A stretch of 64,000 bases of DNA from Tetranychus cinnabarinus (GCA_022266195.1 WHVY01000009.1:806001-870000); one strand, 5' to 3'. Positions 12,641 through 24,750 are shown, counted from the stretch's first letter. The notes: generated by a model from the sequence alone, not told the origin. Translations and numbers: made by a program.

Positions 12641-14740
12641 AGATGATCAGAAAAGGGAAGATGGAAAGAGCAAGTCTCTTCTCTATGGGTTTACCAATGT
12701 TCATTGATTCATTTCAATAAGGAATTCAGTGACCTTTTTTGATTACATTTACCCAACTCTCAAAACCAATTCAATCTAATCACGTTTTCAGTCTCATTCT
12801 GGTTATTTCATGATAACCTTTACGATCAAATTGTAGTTCTCCAATTGTTGGTTAACCGTCTATCGTTTTTCATTAGAAGACCATTTTTAAACTTGAATTC
12901 CAATTAACATGATTAAACTTTGCTTTAAACCATTTTCATATTGATCGTAGTCTTGTCTCGGTCAGTTAATGGTTGATTCCAGTCTTTATGTTTGCCTTCA
13001 CATTTACTAGTTGTGATGAATTGCTAAATTGATAAAAATAAAAAAGAAATTAATGTTAATTAGTAAAAATTACTTTTCTTACTTTCACAATTAACTCTGG
13101 CTTAACATTGAAACAAAATGAAAACAAGTTACATATTCAAGGATATCAGGTAACTTGTTATGACGACAATAATTACCAATTCATTTAGGTAGTTAGTTAA
13201 CAATCAAAGTTAAGCTTTGTCTATAAACTGATTGTGTACATATTAATAGCTTTGGTAATTGTGTTTTGTTTTGATTTTGTTTCAATCTTTCCAAATCAAA
13301 AATTATCTTCTTTTTGTGGTTCCTTCTTTTCATTTCTCACTGTAAATATGGCCAATGTTGTATGATAAACAATACATGATTTGGCAAAAGTTTGAATTCA
13401 TTTTCAAGGTTGAATTTTAGTTATTGTTGTTACTATTAGAAGGAGAGATGATGAAGATGAAGATGATAAAAGACTTCAGGATGAGAATGCGCTCTTAATG
13501 AAGAATCCAAAGTTGACTTGATGATAACGTTCAAACGTCATGAAGTTTTTGTTACTTTCTCCAGCCTTTAGTTGAAATAAACGTTTAATATGTTGATGAT
13601 GTTGCTGCTGTTGTAGTTGTTGATGATGATGATGATGACTTGATGCTTCTCCTCACCTGTCGACAGTCAAGATAAGACGCTGAAAAAGAAAAGAGAAAAG
13701 GACAGATGAAAATGTTGCTGGTTAAACAAAAATGGTTAACTTTGTAAACAAACAATTAGATTTGTAATAGTGAATAAATTACAACCAATTTGTTAATAAT
13801 TTACTGTTTAGTAATTTGTTTTTGTTTGGTTAAATTGAGAGTTAAATTGTTGATAAATTTATTGGTTAAACTGTTGGTTAGATTGATTAACTGTAACCAG
13901 TAACAGCACTTTTTGGGGTTTTTTACTTGACTTGGTTTTATAATACTTATCAAAACACCATTTAAAAAAGCCTGCAACACAATTTAACAGTTGATACGAA
14001 TCATTTAAGTATTTACATTCTAGTTTGTGTTGTAAGTGTTTTTGATTGGCTAAAACCAATCAATTAATTTTTTAAATTAATAATACAATAAATATGCAAG
14101 TATTAAATGTGTGTCTGACTTGTTTGACTCTAATATTAATGTATGTTGGTATGGTAATTTTTGTTTTTCAATATTTGCGTTGGTTGTGTGAGAGTCAAAA
14201 ATGGAAAAGGTAAAAATAATCAAGGTTAATATAAGTAAATATCTAAATGGAAATGATATTAGACTTTAAATATTGATTATATACTTGTTGTTGTTGTTGT
14301 TTTTTCATGAATCTTTGTATACAAGTACAAAGATTGTGTCGAGTCTAACAATGTTTGTCTGTGTGTGTTGTGTGAGTATCCAAGTTAACGTTGTACCAAG
14401 CATTGAAAAAAACAATGTCACAGTAACAATCAACAAATGATATGAAAATCAATTGTGATAATAAAAAATTCTAGTTTTACGCAATTTAAACTCAATAACT
14501 ATCATTACCATTTAAATTATAACTTATCATTACTATTGATATCATTTAACCTCATGTTTCTACTTACTTAAAATTACCAGGAAAGAAAAGAGCCAAACCA
14601 TGTTGAAGGGAAGCAGTTCTTGATGCTGTAGTTTATAGTAGTAGCTTTACTTTGACTGTTGTTATATCATCCTATCTCCTTCTTACGCTGTTGTAACGCT
14701 CATCGCCCCTTGGTTAAGAGGTAAAAGAGGACAAAGAAGA
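12640..14740. other. AT-rich intergenic DNA
   Basis: No exon-like segment. It contains a short (GAT)n at about 13,620-13,638, a (TTG)n run near 14,286-14,301 and a small perfect hairpin at 14,310-14,335. Otherwise featureless. Confidence 0.6.
14310..14335. repeat. 10-bp perfect inverted repeat
   Basis: AATCTTTGTA and TACAAAGATT separated by 6 nt. Too short for a microRNA precursor; it could be a dimeric protein site or chance. Confidence 0.4.
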
Positions 14741-14744
14741 CTGG

Positions 14745-15235
14745 AAAAAAAAAGAAAAGGCAGAAAGAAAGGAAAATATGATGATCGGTTATCTTGTCTC
14801 TTCATCATCATTGTAGAAGCTCCCATTTTCCGTGTCCAATACCTGAAAGAAAGATTTGGCTTTAGTCTTTTTTCTGCTTGTATCCAACAAAAACGAGTTT
14901 GGTAAGATATAATACACAAGGAGGGTGGTGGTTGTAGTGGTGGTAAGAAGGGTGGGAGAGAGGAAAGAATGAGATGATGATGAAGAAAAAAGAAAGAGAA
15001 GATAAATGTGGCTGTAAAAATTGCATTCCGATCTTTCTTGTTTCCCTTTCTTTCAACCTTTCTTTCTCTTGTTGCTCTCACTTGAATCCAGAGAAATAAG
15101 TTCAATAACCATTCGCGCTCTTTTTCATCTCTTACTTTTTTCCTCTTTCTACCAGCTTCTCTTCATTCATTTTCATCATCATCATCATCTACTTACTTTA
15201 AACCATTCAGCCTTTCTCTATTCATAATGATGAAC
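14745..15235. other. Purine-to-pyrimidine switch upstream of RNF25
   Basis: Positions 14,745-15,015 are GA-rich on plus and 15,040-15,230 are TTC/ATC-rich, ending in an (ATC)n run at about 15,170-15,188. No supported ORF. Confidence 0.6.
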
Positions 15236-15368
15236 CTACAATCACAAAAGCAACTTAAACATCTGGTTGGGCAAACCAGAAAATTAGGCAAACTAGTGAC
15301 ATCTATTAAAGCACTTCAACACTTTGAGCGCTCTTTTCAATTTAATAACCAAAGTAACTAATCATTGA

Positions 15369-15438
15369 GTAACCAGAAAATGTAACCAGTTACTATGTTC
15401 AGTTACTTTTTACTTTCCCCTCTTAACCAAGTAACCAG
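15369..15438 (+). promoter_or_regulatory. Three direct GTAACCAG copies upstream of RNF25
   Basis: GTAACCAG occurs at 15,369, 15,382 and 15,431, roughly 490-560 bp before the RNF25 start codon. Clustering of an 8-mer this close to a gene suggests a protein-binding site, but no known factor is assigned. Confidence 0.3.
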
Positions 15439-15925
15439 AGAGTTTCTTATTTTATGCTTCCCCCTTGATTAGTAAATTTAATGAACAATTGAAAGTAAAC
15501 TGTTTTTTTTGCCATTCAAATTTTATTTATTCAGTGACATTCTGCTTATCCTTTTCTCTGTTTCCCCTTTTTCCTTCTTTCTTTCCTCTAACATTACCTT
15601 TCTTACATCATGTTGATCCCAAGAGATCAACAACAAATCCTAAACCAGAAGACGATGAAAGTAAATTCGTTTCCCCTTTTCGCTCTCTCACTCTCTTTCT
15701 TTGCTCCCTGATTTAAAATATAAAGAGAATAAGACTGAATAAGCCAATGTGTTCTATTCCTCTCTAATTTCTCGTTACCTAATTTCATCTTTTCTTTACC
15801 GGTTTCCCATTTTTTTTATTTATTATAAGTACCTTTGCCTTGGTCTTTTGTACCACCAATTTGGATTATAGTTTTGCTCGACAATCAACATTCGGACATA
15901 CATTGTTTAAGGACCTGGTTTAACC

Positions 15926-18900
15926 ATGAACCAAGATAGTACTTCGGACACTGTTGTCAACAGGTAATTAACCATCATTTCTACATTAAATGACCTTTAC
16001 TTTCATTTTATTGCCACCTCTCTGCTTAGGTAATAAATGTGTGTGTGCATCTTTTCAGCTATCTGTTTTCATCATGATTTCTGGTAAATCTCGTCTATAC
16101 TGTTCATTCAGTTCTATTTCATCTTCGTTCCGTGGATTATTTTTTCTTTCTGTTCTAAGATTATCGTAATTTTTTAGAGTAGAAGCATTTTGAAGCTAAT
16201 AAGTTATTGCTTTTCAATATGATTGGAGGCTTTAAAAGCTTAATGTCTTTAAGATTATTCCAACTTACACATTGATTTAAGCTTGAATTCTCTTGCATTT
16301 TCCATGCCATTAATATGCTTCATTTTTTCCCACAATTTCATATCGATAGTCTTTCTTCCGAATTGGAAGCCCTGAAGGAAATTTATCTTAAGGAATTCCA
16401 AACTGAAAACGAAGAAAATCGAACCATTGTCTCTGTTAATTTATCTCCATCAACTGCAGATCTTAAAGATAAACAATACGTTTGTTTGACGCTCCAACTC
16501 ACTGTTTGTAATGATAAGGTAAATAAGCACCTTCCACTGCTAGTTTTTGCACTACCTCAGTCGATTATTATCAAATTTTTCTGGTTCCTGTTTTGTAGTA
16601 TCCCCAAGAGTCTCCACTGATCCACATTCGCAATCCTCGAGGTCTCAGTGAGGAAACTGTTACAAGGTAGAGTATTAATTTTCGCCAATTTTGAACTTTA
16701 CATCAACGTGTTAAAATATTTTGCTATTTGTATCTTTTATCATCTAGGATTATCGCTGATCTTAACAAAATTGCTGAAGACAGGAAAGGCACAAATATGC
16801 TTTATCATTTAATTGATTTTGTTAAAGAATCTTTAACCTCCAATAATTTCCCAAGTGATAAATGTATGATATGTCTTTATGAATTCACCAAGGAAGATGT
16901 ATTCGTGGTTACCAAATGTTTTCATCATTTTCACTGTTATTGTTTAGCTCACTACATACAGAAAACAGAGGCAGAATCAACAGAAGCGAATGGACCTGCT
17001 AATGGAGAAAAGTCTAGTGATAGTGATTCTCAACCATGTCCCGTTTGCCGTGAAGATCAAGATTTTACTAGCTTAGTAAAACAAGTTGATTATCCACCTC
17101 CTTCCTTGTCGAGTAAGCCTATTCCAGGAGAAAATGTCATTCTGGAGGAAGCCAGACAGAAGCAAGAATCGTTCGCACCAATATTTGAGAAGCAGCAGCA
17201 GCAAGGTGGTATCATCAACGAGGAGGAAGAAAAGAACAAGTTTTTACTTCGAACATCAGACTCAAATGCAAGCAATCCCAGTTCATCAACCAGTGAATCT
17301 ACTTCTAAACAGAATTCACCTTCAAAATCTTCAGAAACTTTGAAAGCTAGTGTGATATCAGCTGATACCAATCCAGTTCCACAAGAGAAAGATGATGCTA
17401 AGTCAGGATCAGGTGAATCTTCCACTTCTAATGGACACCTCACAAATGAGAACAAAGTAGACGAAAAGGAAGAAGATGGTGATGACAAAAATGAAGAATG
17501 GTCTGATGCTAAGCCAGAAATATCTTCGGATATTGTTGAAGTCAAAGACGAATCTAAGGATGAATCCAAAACATCTACTGAATCAAAGACAGATGATCCG
17601 TCCAAATCTGAAGCTGGTTCAAACAAGGAAGAAACTGAGATTACCAATGGCAAAACAGAGAGTGAGACTGAAGCTAAAGATAGTGCAGCAGAAAAAGATG
17701 CTAGCAAAGATAAATCAAAGCGCAACAAATCTAGTCGTCGAAACTCACGACGAAATCGAACAAGATCTTCGGGACGAAGAGCAAGTGCCGGAGATGGAAC
17801 CACTAAGACTACTAATGGTGATGATGTTTCTCAAAATAATGGTCGACGTAATCGTTCTCGACGACGAAACCGAACCAATAGTTATGATCCAAATACTTAT
17901 GGAGGTGACCCCAGATCTCAAAATTACCGACCAAATAATCGTGGACAACCTCGAATGCGAGGACGTGGTCGAAATAATAATGTTGGTTACTCAAGTAATG
18001 GAGGTCTTCCATCTCCCCCATACAAGCGCAATTTCGGTACTGCATCTTATGCTGAAGAGAATAGTAACTATCGATCTGATGCTTACTCTCAAGACACCTA
18101 TCGTGATCGTGATAGACCTGGTTTCTATGCTGCTCGTGTCATTAGGCCAAGTGTGGGAAACAATGCAAACACTAAAGTTCGAAATGGAACAAGAGGAAGT
18201 GAAGATTCTTCCAAAGCAAGTATCTCTCCTCAAGCAGATTCCAGCGAAGTAACTCAAAGTACAAGTGAACAAGAGCAGCAAACTCGAACCCGCAGTCGAA
18301 GTAAGAACAAGCGAAGGAATCGACGAAATCGCACAGCAAGTCGAAGCCAAAATGGACGTCATAGTGAAAGTGATTATCAAAATTCCAATCAACAAGGGAA
18401 TGACTACTCAAATTCTAACTCTAACAAGATGAATAACCGTCAAGGTTATAATTATAACTACAATAACTACAGATCTCAAGGTTAGTTGATTACCAGTTTC
18501 TTTCGTTTGCAAACCTTAGACTATTGGTCATCTTGGTTTGTTTAACTTTTACTCATTTTCAATTAATTTATTTTCGCTTCCCGTCTTTATTTAATTAGGT
18601 TCATATGGGCGTAGTTCATATGGAGGAGGCTATTATAATGGTAATTATCCAAACTTTAGCTATGGGTATAGTGCTAACTACAATGGATACGGAAATGGGT
18701 ATAATAATAATTATAATAACAATTACTATGGTCGTTACAATGGAAATTATGGAAACTATTATCGTCAAAGGCCTAACTACAATCGAGTTCAACAGCGTAA
18801 TGATAATTATCGACCCAACTACAAGCCCAGAAAAAGGACTGATACTGGACAAAGCCAGTCGTCTGTAAAATCAAACAGCAATAATAAGACGACAGAGACT

Positions 18901-18948
18901 GTGCCAGTTCAGACTGAAAATGGAACTGTGGTTGAAATTGTTGCTTAA
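15926..18948 (+). CDS. RNF25: RNF25-type E3 ubiquitin-protein ligase (RWD + RING-H2)
   Basis: RING-type ubiquitin ligase. In other animals RNF25 works with UBE2D/E enzymes and acts in responses to stalled or collided ribosomes. Exons 15926-15963, 16350-16518, 16599-16666, 16748-18480 and 18599-18948 join in frame with GT-AG borders (785 aa). Residues about 13-100 form an RWD domain (SELEALKEIY near its start, YPQESPLI at exon 3). Residues 131-192 are a RING-H2: CMIC, then CFHHFHCYCLAHYI, then CPVCRE, with a roughly 30-residue Glu/Ser insert before the last pair, as in vertebrate RNF25. The rest is disordered: Ser/Glu/Lys-rich, then Arg/Asn/Ser-rich, then Asn/Tyr/Gly-rich in exon 5. Human RNF25 is about 460 residues, so the tail is far longer. 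The start is the first ATG giving a joinable exon; no upstream exon was found. Family identity is firm, substrates are not. Confidence 0.9.
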
Positions 18949-19207
18949 ATTTCAAAATTTACATTTAAAAAATTTGTATCTCTTTTGTCACTACCCTTTG
19001 CCGTAATACTTAATCTTTAGATTCAATTCGGCAATTATAATCTGTAATCAGATTAAGAAAAAAAAAGTATGAAAAGTTATGAAAGGAAAAATCAGTTACA
19101 TTGGGATTTGATTTTTCTCTAACTAAAAAAATATTTGGAATTATGGTGAAGTTTTGAAAAACAAACTTTACTAAGAGCCTAAACTGATCTTTTGAAATTT
19201 GTAAGAA

Positions 19208-19213
19208 AATAAA
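19208..19213 (+). terminator. Candidate polyadenylation signal for RNF25
   Basis: AATAAA 260 nt after the RNF25 stop codon. Plausible spacing; not otherwise supported. Confidence 0.4.
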
Positions 19214-19844
19214 TATTTTGGCTCTAATCAAAGTGTCCCAATTATTCCAATTTTTATCTCGACAAACAAAGTTGCCAGTAAAACTTGAATTTTAATCAGT
19301 CCACTAGAGTTCAAAATTGAAGATTTTCTTCACATTTCTCTGGTGGAAATAAATAGAATACAATAATCAAATTAATCAATAGATTTTACAGCAACACTGA
19401 ATTTATCACAATATTAAATATTTGTTCAAGCTGATTACTTGATGCTTAAGAATCGGTTTTTGCTTCAACTTTAACCCGCTGAATAATCAAAGCGTAGTTT
19501 ATGCGACTTTAACAGGTTTACGATCTAAAGATTGAATCCAATGTTGCCATCGAAATAAATGGAGGAAAAATATTCGCTATTTATCTTGACACTTGATCAA
19601 CATGGCCTGAAGCTCGAGATGTAATCTTTAAAAATTAAATCAAAGCTATCAAATGTTTACTCGTAATTGGAGTCTAAGTAACCAAATTATCTTGATACAT
19701 TTATAGATTTAGATACAATGTCAAAAAGTTGATACTTTGATGGTGATAATAAACTTGCGCTCAATTTGTTATAAAAGTGTTCTAATTGTCATTTAATCGG
19801 TTAAAATTCGTCACTTGATTGGAAGAAGTAGCAAAGGCCCTCAG

Positions 19845-19853
19845 AAGATGGCG
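19845..19853 (+). promoter_or_regulatory. AAGATGGCG element in the left duplicate
   Basis: YY1/Pho-like core, conserved at the end of both copies of the duplicated spacer. In the right copy it lies about 120 bp before the F-spondin start codon. Here no coding sequence follows. Confidence 0.35.
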
Positions 19854-19859
19854 TTTCCT

Positions 19860-22800
19860 CCAACATTTTCAGTTTCAAAACGGTTTTGATTTTTAATCAG
19901 TTTGTGTCATTTTTCAGTTAAACATTTGATTTGTTCACTTTTTATTCATTCCCTAATAAGCGATCTTCAGAAAAAAGTCTCAACCAATCAAACAATAGTA
20001 AGTATTAAAAGTATTTATTCCCTCAATTCCATAATTTTAAGAACTTTTTATCTCTATTGTTTCCCAGGTAATGACTTCTGACTCGCCGTGCTTATTGAAA
20101 GGATTTACAGTAAACTTGTATCTGGATTATAATCTGCTTGGTAACTGGATAAACGAGCTAAATTGCCTTTAAAATGATCTACTGTTAATTGTTGTTCCAT
20201 CTATCAACCAGATTAGATCCCTTGCTTAGTTACTGTTTTAAATAATTAACTGGTAACAAATGGAGTATAAATTGAACAAGAATGGATAGCAAGCTTTGTT
20301 TTTCAAACCTCAACCCTGGAGTAACCCAAGAATAGAGATTAACTCTGAAACAAGGTTCAATAAAAATGTAAATTACCCAGAAAACAGTCCTGAGTAGACA
20401 ACAACTGGCCATATTTATCTACTCTATTTGCAAAAAAGAAAGATCGAAAGCCAATCTCTGCTTATTAATTGAAAATGGCCATTTCAAATGTTCCCTTTGC
20501 TTCCGTTGTTGTTGGATATGTTGAAAATGATTTATAACTCATTCATCTTTAATCAAAATCACAATTTGTTTACAGCATCTGAAACTTTCATGCATTAAAA
20601 GCATAGAAGGTTACAAAAATAAAAGCTTGGTTTGTATTCAATCAGCAAGCCAAACTCATTATTTGAAACATTCAATATAAAGAGTAAAGACTTGAGTTAT
20701 GTTAAATAATAATGTGCTGGTAACCCTAATAAAATACAACAATCTACATTGTCCAAAATTTGAAAATGAATAATCAATGTGAAGGAAAGAGGATCAACTC
20801 AAGTAAAATGGTTCCTTTAGTTAACTTTACCAACAGGAAAAAAAAGGTGAACAAAGTTGAGAGTCTCAAAGGTAAAAGTGAAGATTCGAGAGAAGCAAGT
20901 CTCACAAGAGTATTCATGTTATTAAATATTATAAATTTACTTTCATCATGGATCGTTTCATTTTCAAACATTTGCCTCATTATATTTCATCAATAAATAT
21001 CTAAATAAATATGCACAAAAAGAGTTGAACAGCCATTTTAGGCAATTCATTAGGTTAAATATACACTTTACCGGTTTATCCTGATAAAAGTGTTAAACTC
21101 TCGAAGGATTTTTTGTAAGCAAAGTTGATTCCAAGATGAAGGATTCATGATTTTCAATATGCTTAATTGTCCGTTCCTTGGCTCAACAATTGAACCTTTT
21201 TAAACACACTTTTGCAACTCAGTTAACTCGAAGCAAATTGCAAAAAAACCTGCAACAAGAAAAAAAACCAAACTTGAATTCAATGTAAAACATGAGTTAC
21301 AATAAACTTATTTTCACCAAAACCTTGACTGAAATTTTTCAATAAACTGGTTATTCCTGACTAACCTGAACACTTCATGAGCTGTAACCTTTCATCAAGA
21401 ATAACAAAATTTTGATTTCCACAAAATTTCCAAATCAATTGAAAGAATCGAAAAGATTGATCAAAATATCTCAAATCATTTAGACTAAAATGTTTCTAAT
21501 TACTTTTGTTTTGACCAAAAAAATGAAAGATGCAATTGAAAGTGAAAGGTCAAAATGAGTTAACAACTGGACAAACCTTTTTTTGTGTGAAAAATACTTG
21601 GAACTGTAAACCTGAAAGGCTTTTCGTTTGAAGAAAAGTTTCAAAAAAAGAAGAAAAAAATAATAAAAAACTAGGAAGAAGAGGAAATGAGGAGAAGAAG
21701 AAGAAAATGAAATGAGCTAAAGAAATTGGAACAATGCGAATAAGAATGAGAATTATAATAATACAGAAGAAATAAAATTCTGGTGAAAAGAAAGGAAAAG
21801 GTAAAAAGCATAAAGAATACAAGATATATTAATACAATGAAATAACAGAATAGAAGTTAGAAGAAAGTAGAAACGAAATTGTACGAATATGTCTTGAATC
21901 TGAAGCATTTTATCACAAAATTTATCACTGAACGTGATGTGAAAATATGACAACTTGTATTATTGTTATCAGCCTTTTCTTTGCAGGGGACATTTTTGGC
22001 TTTCTCTGAGTTACTTACTTGAAATGTACTTTGAAAGATTAAGAAATGTAATCAGATAACTGGGAGGGAAAAGTGTGATAAACAAAAGTCGATAAGTGAT
22101 ATTTACTAATAATGTTAATCTCATGTTTGAGCTTTGGTTTTTTGAGTTTAAACTCAATTTCAAGTTGGGTGCTGTTTAAAGGATCGTTTAATGGCCTTAT
22201 TCAATAGACTCTTGTCTCGATGTTTTTCACTCCCAGTTATCCTTTCATCGTTTTCAAATCTTTTCATCATTGTAGTCATCATTATCATCTGTATTGTAAC
22301 TCTGAATAGGGAAAGAAGAAGATAAAAGATGTTCCATTGTGCTCTTAATAACCTTTCAATAAGATTTTTTTTATTATACTTTTACTTTCCATCTTGTTCA
22401 TCTTCTTCTTCATTGAATCAATCATTATATTCATTCCTTGTTCTTTGATAACAATTTTTATGTTCAATTCAACATTTTCAATATTATAATCTTGACTGCC
22501 TTCACAGGGATGTGCTTTAACCTTTTCCTCTTCATCTCTCTATTCTTCTCTCAAAATTATGAATAAATATCTCTTTCAATAACGAGACTTAACCCAAATT
22601 TGACCCATCAGGAAATTCAAGCATTAATTTTGGATTATTTTCTAATTCTCTTTACAATCCATTCCAATGCATATTTCATAGCTAATCTATTCATTATTCA
22701 GCTCTTCAGAGTCTATTCTAGTTTCAAGGCCTTTTCGTTGTAGGAAGCTCAGTTTACGTTGAAAAGAAAACTAAAGAATCGAATTTGGAATTGTAACAAA

Positions 22801-23129
22801 AATATCTTTTTCATTGAGAAAACAATAAGTTATGAAATGATAAGTGCATTCTTTCGTCTTACAGATTGCTTGACATTAGATTCCTTATGCAATTTAGATG
22901 CATTAACAGGATGCCGCTAGCATTTTGCATGCTACACTTGCTATTCATTCGCGAGAGGAACAACAGTTATTCACTTTCTAATAGTTTGCCAATAGTTTCA
23001 ATTGTTTTTATCGACTTCAGAATTGAAATAAGAACAATGCACCAACTGATTTGAGCTGGTCTACTCCATGATTAAGTTAAAGGCACTAAAAGTTTTTGAT
23101 CAGAAATTGTGCTTTTTCTTCTTGCAATA
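19860..23129. other. AT-rich intergenic DNA
   Basis: No exon or RNA gene supported. It contains a GA-rich block (about 21,640-21,880), then a TTC/ATC-rich block (about 22,230-22,440), with one CTGGGAGTGA motif at 22,227 between them and a variant (CTGGGAGGGA) at 22,060. Confidence 0.6.
22227..22236 (-). promoter_or_regulatory. CTGGGAGTGA motif, copy 6
   Basis: Exact match on the minus strand, flanked by TTTT and TT as in the extended form. It lies at the start of a pyrimidine-rich block. Confidence 0.45.
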
Positions 23130-23234
23130 ATGGCTGGTCAAAGGGATTTAAGTTTAGTTCGGAATTGTGCCAGCAGTGCAGCGATCCCCTGGAAAACATC
23201 GAATATTCAATTATTCGATCATCATGACCCTTGA
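23130..23234 (+). other. 34-codon ORF of unclear status before the duplicated unit
   Basis: ATG in good context begins MAGQRDLSLVRNCASS and runs 34 residues to TGA. The composition is less AT-rich and more protein-like than its surroundings. A consensus splice donor (GTAAGT) lies 46 bp after the stop, exactly at the left border of the 1-kb duplicated unit. It may be a relic exon of a lost gene or a 5' leader exon of the peptide gene. I do not recognise a family. Confidence 0.2.
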
Positions 23235-23796
23235 CATCATGATCATCGTGATCATCATGACCCCTTCATCATCTTGACTGGTAAGTATAATCTTTGTCGG
23301 TTTGGGATACTCTTTGTCTTAACAGTCGATTTGAGTGGAAAGCTTTAATATTGCGCCTTAAATTAAGAAACGAATGCGCTCAATTCAATTTGACTGGATA
23401 CATCAAAATTTGCTGAAAATTAATTTATTTGATCACCTGAGCCAATGCCCTCGTCTATGTATACTTATGATAATTTCAGAGCAAATACAAACTAATTTAA
23501 TTAGAGCTGACATTTAAATAACCTTCAAATTTGCTAGATGGGATGAGTAAATAAATTATAAAGTAGAAAGTAATTTGATCATTCGCAGGTGGCTTACATC
23601 GTATCATAATCTTTCAACTTTTAAAGTGTTTTTAAAGTGTTTACTAAATTCAAAGAATAAGTTTCTATTGTTATCAATGAGGATATTTATTCAGATTTGA
23701 ATTAATAAGTAAAAATGAGTAACTAAGCAATTAAAAGTCATGTATAAAAATGCTTCAATTTGAAGAAATGATATCAGTTCAAGTTAGCAGCTTGTT

Positions 23797-23851
23797 AAAA
23801 TTTCTTTCCTTGTGTTTTTCAATTCCCTTACGACTATATAAATAAGTTAAA
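23797..23851 (+). promoter_or_regulatory. Conserved 5' region of peptide gene, with TATA-like box
   Basis: The last 55-70 bp before the start codon contain TATATAAAT at 23,835-23,843. The box is only 9 bp before the ATG. A start site 25-30 bp downstream would therefore fall inside the ORF, so it may not act as a TATA box, or translation may begin at Met13. The same block recurs without the gene at 32,815-32,882. Confidence 0.35.
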
Positions 23852-24118
23852 ATGCAATTGACAAAAATTGTATCTTTCGTTTGGTTCATGGCTCTATTTT
23901 CTTTCATAGGTCTAAACATGGTCCATGCACAAGGTAAGTATTCAAACCGTTTTGCTTAAAAAATGATTTCATTTGAAGTCGCAAGTTGATGAAGTTTTCA
24001 TTCTTTATTGAATCCTGAACTAAACGTTTTGGATGGCACAGGCGGAGCTGCTCCAGGTAATCTAGGTGAAAATATTGGAGAAGTTATAAATTCTTTAGGT
24101 ACTGCAGAAGGACCCTAA
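23852..24118 (+). CDS. Small secreted peptide, copy A (52 aa, family unknown)
   Basis: Two exons, 23852-23933 and 24042-24118, joined at GTAAGT and CAG borders, encode 52 residues. The N-terminus is a clear signal peptide: MQLTK, then a hydrophobic core (IVSFVWFMALFSFIGL), then a VHA-type cleavage site near residue 26. The predicted mature peptide is about 26 residues, beginning QGGAAPG and ending LGTAEGP. It has no cysteine, is acidic and Gly/Ala-rich, and could start with pyroglutamate. I recognise no family; secretion is inferred from the leader. Function could be a gut, salivary, cuticular or signalling peptide and is not decidable here. The intron position right after the signal peptide is typical of short secreted-peptide genes. 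An identical-looking second copy lies at 32,345. Confidence 0.75.
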
Positions 24119-24683
24119 ATAATGTAATATATGTTCGAATCGAATATTCAATTATGTAACTTTAACCACCAATGGATCGGACAATTTTTATGAAGACAGC
24201 TTTTTTATCCAAAAAAGAAAGTTTGATGGATCATAAATTTTGAACCGTTTTTCATCAATTCAACCCTTGCAACTAAGTTACAATTAAATCGAAAGAATTA
24301 AATTAAATAAAACAATTTTTCACTTTTTTTTATCTTACCGGGTTAAGAACAAATCTCTATCTACACAATACAGTTTAAAATTTTTAGCGAAAAAATTAAA
24401 TCCTATTAATCGTTAAAGCAATCATAAATTAAAATTATTAGTGCTAATTGAGGCTAAAGTACGCAACTTCATTGGAGTCAAAATAGAGTTCAAGATCGTG
24501 TAAAGTTTGAAAAAATCAGTCCCAACAATCCAATGATACTCTTGTCATCACACGATATTTGTCAATCCTAGAAAAATGTTCTTTATAATTGCCTGAAAAT
24601 CCTTTACAATAACAGTCTATTGACTGTTTATTTGTTCGAAACTGACAAGCATTGCTAAATTAAATGAGTTATCAAGCATGTAC

Positions 24684-24750
24684 CAGAAAAGAAAGTTTGC
24701 TGGATCATAGTTTTTGAACCGTTTTTCATCAATTCAACCCTTGCAATTAA
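24684..24750 (+). repeat. Diverged fragment of the peptide-gene 3' flank
   Basis: GAAAGTTTG followed by TTTTGAACCGTTTTTCATCA and ATTCAACCCTTGCAA matches the 3' flank of both peptide genes (24,220-24,275; 32,713-32,768). An inverted version stands at 31,018-31,160, so the two form the outer arms around the element that holds the Gypsy insertion. Confidence 0.8.

Larger units (their letters stand above)
18900..19860 (+). repeat. Left copy of diverged duplication (RNF25 3' end and downstream)
   Basis: The last RNF25 codons and the following spacer match 40,605-41,135 in the same orientation. Anchors include GAAATTGTTGCTTAAATTTC at the stop codon, CCAGTAAAACTTGAATTTTA at about 19,276, AGATTTTACAGCAACACTGA at about 19,381, and AGAAGATGGCGTTT at about 19,843. 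The right copy lacks roughly 18,970-19,200 and 19,420-19,570. The left copy carries the intact coding end and is therefore probably the source. Confidence 0.85.
23281..24303 (+). repeat. Duplicated 1.02-kb unit, left copy
   Basis: Matches 31,774-32,796 base for base except for very few differences (for example C/T at about 23,403 and two near the right end). It contains promoter region, both exons, intron and 3' flank of the small secreted peptide gene. The left border falls exactly on GTAAGTATAATC. The near identity means recent duplication or conversion. Confidence 0.95.

Noticed and set aside
14310..14335. MicroRNA precursor
   Set aside because: The stem is only 10 bp with a 6-nt loop, and flanking bases do not extend the pairing.
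17090..18411. Several 60-260 codon frames overlapping RNF25 exon 4 on both strands
   Set aside because: Shadows of the long low-complexity coding exon. The spliced RWD-RING frame explains the region.
18605..18868. Met/Ile-rich frame over RNF25 exon 5
   Set aside because: Wrong frame of the Asn/Tyr/Gly-coding exon. The spliced frame runs to TAA at 18,946-18,948.
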